A DNA stretch of 64,000 nucleotides from Aerophototrophica crusticola (lineage in GTDB: Bacteria; Pseudomonadota; Alphaproteobacteria; Azospirillales; Azospirillaceae), in NCBI GenBank assembly GCA_001939945.1, contig MOEB01000001.1:327595-391594 (forward strand), read 5' to 3'. A program made the position numbers and the translations under genes. This document shows, piece after piece, positions 61,267 to 64,000 of this stretch. Positions within the stretch are counted from its first letter, which is position 1. Every line of letters starts with the position of its first letter. The notes below the pieces were generated by a model. It searched no databases, was not told the origin of the DNA, and worked only from the letters and a program-made list of their open reading frames with translations.

Positions 61267-61401
61267 AGCCCCCCTTACTCAAAAAGGGGCGGGCCTTCGC
61301 CCCGCTTCGCTTCTTCCGTCGCAATCACGCCTCTGGCACCCTATATGCCCCGCCCCTGCCGCCGCCCGGCGGCAGGATGGCAAGGGACGAAGGGGACGCG
61401 C

Positions 61402-61701
61402 GTGACGGGCCGCATCTGCATGGCCGACCTGTTGGAGCCGGTGCTGAACGCCGCGGAAGCCGGCGAGCCGGAGCTTGCCCGCGCGGTCACCCTGGTGGCG
61501 GAAGCCATGGCCGTGCTGGGCATCACGGTGGCCAGGGCCAATGGCCAGGCCCTGCCCGGCATCAGCGACGAGAAGGCGGTGCTGTACCTGCTGCAGCGCT
61601 ACCGCCAGGCCCTGGCCAGCCACAGCCAGTTGGAGGAAGCCCTGGCCCTGCGCGACCTGGCCCGCCGGATCGAGCGGTTGGAACGCGCCCGCCTGCCCTG
61701 A
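61402..61701 (+). CDS. Hypothetical helical protein
   Basis: A 99-residue predicted soluble protein, mostly helical: LLEPVLNAAEAGEPELARAV, VTLVAEAMAVLGITVARANG and YLLQRYRQALASHSQLEEAL, ending in RRIERLERARLP. I recognise no family. The GTG at 61402 follows AAGGGGA; ATG 61420 is an alternative. Codon use is that of a normal gene here. It follows ATP12 by 135 nt on the same strand. Confidence 0.65.
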   Translation: MTGRICMADLLEPVLNAAEAGEPELARAVTLVAEAMAVLGITVARANGQALPGISDEKAVLYLLQRYRQALASHSQLEEALALRDLARRIERLERARLP

Positions 61702-61744
61702 CCGGCATGACCTTGTCGCGGGCGCCCAAATCGGGTAAATGCAC

Positions 61745-61764
61745 TTACCTTTACGTAAACGTCA
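61745..61764. promoter_or_regulatory. Palindromic operator-like site upstream of the SCP2 gene
   Basis: TTACCTTTACGTAAACGTCA is a 20-bp palindrome with a perfect TTTACGTAAA core and one mismatch in the outer half. It ends 16 nt before the start codon, where it would overlap promoter or ribosome region. Similar TTTACGTAAA-type sites are reported for MerR/LiuR-like and other regulators of acyl-CoA catabolism in proteobacteria; which regulator would bind here is unknown. Confidence 0.5.
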
Positions 61765-61780
61765 TCAATGGGAGGGAGCC

Positions 61781-62086
61781 ATGTCCACCATCGACCAGGT
61801 CGAGGCTCAGATGAAGGCCCGCGCCACCAGCTTCGCCGGGCTGAACGCCGTGGTGAAGTTCGACTTCGGCAGCATGGGCGCCATCTTCGTCAACGGCAAG
61901 ACCATGCCGCCCAGCATCAGCCAGCAGGGCACCGACCCCGACACGACCCTGGCCATCTCCCTCGACGATTTCATCAAGCTGAGCGAGGGCAAGCTGGCCC
62001 CGACCATGGCCTTCATGACCGGCAAGCTGAAGGTCAGCGGCAACATGGGCGTGGCGATGAAGCTATCCTCCATGCTGGAGGATTGA
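61781..62086 (+). CDS. SCP2 sterol-carrier-domain protein
   Basis: A 101-residue stand-alone SCP2 domain that binds hydrophobic ligands such as fatty acyl-CoA. Motifs are VVKFDFGSMGAIFVNG, DTTLAISLDDFIKLSEGKL and AFMTGKLKVSGNMGVAMKLSS. A GGGAGGGA ribosome site precedes the ATG at 61781. It stands alone. Together with the palindromic operator upstream, it may belong to a fatty-acid-responsive regulon (inference). Confidence 0.92.
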   Translation: MSTIDQVEAQMKARATSFAGLNAVVKFDFGSMGAIFVNGKTMPPSISQQGTDPDTTLAISLDDFIKLSEGKLAPTMAFMTGKLKVSGNMGVAMKLSSMLED

Positions 62087-62095
62087 GCGGCAAGG

Positions 62096-62118
62096 GGCGG
62101 GCCGGCATCCGGCCCGCC
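62096..62118. terminator. Hairpin between convergent SCP2 and cydB genes
   Basis: GGCGGGCCGG (62096-62105) pairs perfectly with CCGGCCCGCC (62109-62118) around a 3-nt loop. Lacking a T-run on both strands, it may work as a bidirectional pause or stop between the convergent genes. Confidence 0.45.
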
Positions 62119-62131
62119 GCCCGCGGGGTTG

Positions 62132-63136
62132 TCAGTGCGCGTACCCGCCCTTCACCTTGCCGCGGAAGACCCAATAGGTGAAGGCCGTATAGGCCAGGAT
62201 GGTGGGGATCAGGAACACCAGCCCCACCAGCAGGAAAACCTGGCTCTCCGGCGGGGAAGCCGCGTCCCAGATGCTGATGCGGGGCGGCACCACATAGGGC
62301 CAGAAGCTGACGGCCAAGCCGATATAGGCCATCAGGAACAGCGCCATGGTCAGGATGAAGGGCGCCAACTCCCGCCCCCGGCGCAGCGAGGTATAGAGCA
62401 GCGCCGCCAGCAGCAGGGTGATCACCGGCACGGGGCTGAGATACAGCAGGTTCGGGAAGCTGAACCAGCGGTTCCGCACATCCTCCTGCCACAGGGGCGT
62501 GATCAGGCTGACCAGCCCGACGAAGACCATCACGGCCAGCAGCAGTCCGGGGGCCAGCTTGTAGCACCAAGCCTGTAGCGGCCCCTCCGTCCGCCAGATC
62601 AGCCAAGTGACACCCAACAGGGCATAGCCCGCGACCATGGCGATGCCGACCATCAGGCTGAACGGCGTGGCCCAATCCCAGATACTGCCGGAAAAGTCCG
62701 TGCCCTTCACCTCGAAGCCCTGGATGAAGGCGCCAAGGATGATGCCCTGGGCGAAGGTGGCGAACAGGGAGCCCACGAAGAAGCTGATGTTCCAGAGATA
62801 GCGGCTGGTGTTGGCCTTGAACCGGAACTCGAAGGCCACGCCGCGGAAGATCAGGGCGATCAGCATCAGCAGCACCGGCAGGTACAAGGCCGGCAGCAGG
62901 ATGGAATAGGCCAGGGGAAAACCGGCGAACAGCGCCGCCGCACCCAGGATCAGCCAGGTCTCGTTGCCGTCCCAGATGGGGGCGACGGTATTCATCATGT
63001 TGTCCCGGTCCGGCTCCCCGCCGGGGGCGAAGGGGAACAGGATCCCCACGCCCAGGTCGAACCCGTCCATCAGCACGTACATGAAGACGGCCAGGGCGGC
63101 GATGCCGGCGAAGACCAGGGTCAGGTCGATGTTCAT
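62132..63136 (-). CDS. cydB: Cytochrome bd-type ubiquinol oxidase subunit II
   Basis: A 334-residue membrane subunit of the bd family. It begins IDLTLVFAGIAALAVFMYVLMDGFDLGVGIL, where the DGFDLG motif is diagnostic, then WDGNETWLILGAAALFAGFPLAY, with about nine membrane helices. The ATG at 63136 has a GGGAG ribosome site, 11 nt after the cydA stop. With CydA it oxidises quinol and reduces oxygen to water with high affinity. No cydX-like small gene is seen between cydB and the SCP2 gene. Confidence 0.95.
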   Translation of the reverse strand: MNIDLTLVFAGIAALAVFMYVLMDGFDLGVGILFPFAPGGEPDRDNMMNTVAPIWDGNETWLILGAAALFAGFPLAYSILLPALYLPVLLMLIALIFRGVAFEFRFKANTSRYLWNISFFVGSLFATFAQGIILGAFIQGFEVKGTDFSGSIWDWATPFSLMVGIAMVAGYALLGVTWLIWRTEGPLQAWCYKLAPGLLLAVMVFVGLVSLITPLWQEDVRNRWFSFPNLLYLSPVPVITLLLAALLYTSLRRGRELAPFILTMALFLMAYIGLAVSFWPYVVPPRISIWDAASPPESQVFLLVGLVFLIPTILAYTAFTYWVFRGKVKGGYAH

Positions 63137-63147
63137 GGGCTGCTCCC

Positions 63148-64000
63148 TCACTCGGCGGGGCTGGGCTGGGGCCCGTGGGGGGCGCCCATCTCGATCTCCT
63201 CGTCCGCCTTGGACATGGGCCGCTTCGGCCGTCCGACGGCGGGTTCCGCCGCCTTCACCGGGCCGGCGGGGCCGCGCTGGAACAGGCGGACCAGGTAGTA
63301 GGTGCCGGCGGTGAAGACGATCAGGTAGACGACAAAGAAGGTGATCAACGACGCCAGCACCCCCGCCCCCGTCAGGGCCGGGGTGACGCTGTCCGCCGTG
63401 CGCAGGATGCCGTAGACGGTCCAGGGCTGGCGGCCCACCTCGGTGGTGAACCAGCCGAAGGTCAGGGCGAAGAAGCCGATGGGGGAGGCGAGCACCAGGG
63501 ACCACAGGTACCAGCGCGTGTCATAGAGCCGCTTCCGGAAGCGGAGCCACAGGCTGTAGAGGCCCAGGGCGATCATGATCAGGCCCAGGCCCACCATCAG
63601 GCGGAAGCCCCAGAACACGATCCACACCGGCGGCCGGTCCTGCTTTGGCCATTCCTTCAGGCCGCGGATCTCCCCGTCCCAGCTATGGGTCAGGATCAGG
63701 CTGCCCAGCTTCGGGATGGCGATCTCGTAATGGTTCATCTCCCTTTCCTGGTCGGGGATGGCGAACAGGATCAGGGGCGCACCGTCCTTGTGCGTCTCCC
63801 AATGGCCCTCCATGGCGGCCAGCTTGGTGGGTTGGTGTTCCAGCGTGTTCAGGCCGGTCAGGTCACCGACGAAGGCCTGCACCGGGGCCAGGACGGCGAT
63901 CAACCCCAACGCCATGGACAGGCCGATGCGGGCATGCTGCTGGAATTGCCCCTTCAGCAGGTGCCACGCGCTCACCCCCGCCACCACGAAGCTGGTGGTC
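63148..64000 (-). CDS. cydA: Cytochrome bd-type ubiquinol oxidase subunit I, C-terminal part
   Basis: The C-terminal 283 or so residues of CydA; the start is beyond the window. Visible are the end of the Q loop, EGHWETHKDGAPLILFAIPD and the IAIPKLGSLILTHSWDG segment, then the PPVWIVFWGFRLMVGLG helix with the conserved heme region, and GWFTTEVGRQPWTVYGILRTADSVTP. The Q loop is short, as in cyanide-insensitive CIO-type oxidases rather than E. coli-type CydA, so cioA is an alternative name. A cytoplasmic tail rich in Pro and acidic residues ends the protein. It is upstream of cydB. Confidence 0.93.
   Translation of the reverse strand, partial: TTSFVVAGVSAWHLLKGQFQQHARIGLSMALGLIAVLAPVQAFVGDLTGLNTLEHQPTKLAAMEGHWETHKDGAPLILFAIPDQEREMNHYEIAIPKLGSLILTHSWDGEIRGLKEWPKQDRPPVWIVFWGFRLMVGLGLIMIALGLYSLWLRFRKRLYDTRWYLWSLVLASPIGFFALTFGWFTTEVGRQPWTVYGILRTADSVTPALTGAGVLASLITFFVVYLIVFTAGTYYLVRLFQRGPAGPVKAAEPAVGRPKRPMSKADEEIEMGAPHGPQPSPAE

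Overview
The window is a 64 kb stretch of very GC-rich (about 70 %) bacterial chromosome, densely packed with single-domain housekeeping and accessory genes. Gene content and order point to an alphaproteobacterium of the Rhodospirillales/Azospirillales type. The main clues are the run hemC-hemD-mitofilin-like-hemY divergent from tsaD-gpsA, the rpe-heparinase-purH block, the rluC-HAD-ATP12 block, a DUF29 protein, HisKA_2/HWE-type signalling, and a CIO-like cydAB pair. The genus is inference. I see no rRNA, tRNA, CRISPR, prophage, transposase or insertion sequence.

Layout. 0-8.6 kb: tail of a DUF2442 protein, hemN behind an FNR-like box, an orphan receiver and an orphan kinase, an e(P4)-type lipoprotein phosphatase, a PA0069-type radical SAM protein, an FAH-family hydrolase, moaB and two coupled glycosyltransferases. 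8.8-12.5 kb: a ParA/MinD-like ATPase, ftsE without ftsX followed by an ABC-2 permease, two small proteins. 12.5-23.9 kb: tetrapyrrole region, with cobT, cobS-cobC and a hemC-hemD-Mic60-like-hemY-cobD run, then divergent tsaD and gpsA. 23.9-30.4 kb: a degenerate ClpP-like protein, a solitary Vsr nuclease, a D-2-hydroxyacid-type flavoprotein, Sua5/TsaC, a solute-binding protein, a ParA ATPase and Bcp. 30.4-45 kb: glnE, a giant AsmA/YhdP-like protein, DUF983, msrA, rsmB, an FkbM methyltransferase, an RraA-like protein and rpe-heparinase-purH. 45-56.4 kb: a putrescine-catabolism module (puuB-like, two puuA-like glutamine synthetases, an omega-aminotransferase) interrupted by a TonB-dependent receptor and a membrane hybrid kinase. 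56.4-64 kb: small exported proteins, DUF429-like-crcB-rluC, HAD-ATP12, SCP2, cydB and most of the C-terminal part of cydA.

How the genes work together. Heme and cobalamin genes dominate the first third: HemC and HemD make uroporphyrinogen III, HemN is the oxygen-independent coproporphyrinogen step, and CobD, CobS, CobT and CobC assemble the lower-ligand loop of B12. The putative FNR site on hemN and the terminal bd-type oxidase at the far end both fit a microaerobic life style. TsaD and Sua5 both serve tRNA t6A synthesis. GlnE controls the main glutamine synthetase, while the PuuA-like paralogues serve polyamine nitrogen use.

The most unusual signal is not a gene system. It is the recurrence of long intergenic inverted repeats of at least five families, which occupy every convergent gene gap wider than about 75 bp. 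In two places an element arm supplies the stop codon of the adjacent gene. The best protein-level oddities are the HTH-mitofilin fusion, the FtsE/ABC-2 pairing, the triad-deficient ClpP-like protein, the solitary Vsr and a small exported protein with a TonB-box-like motif. I did not find a convincing undescribed multi-gene defence or biosynthetic system.
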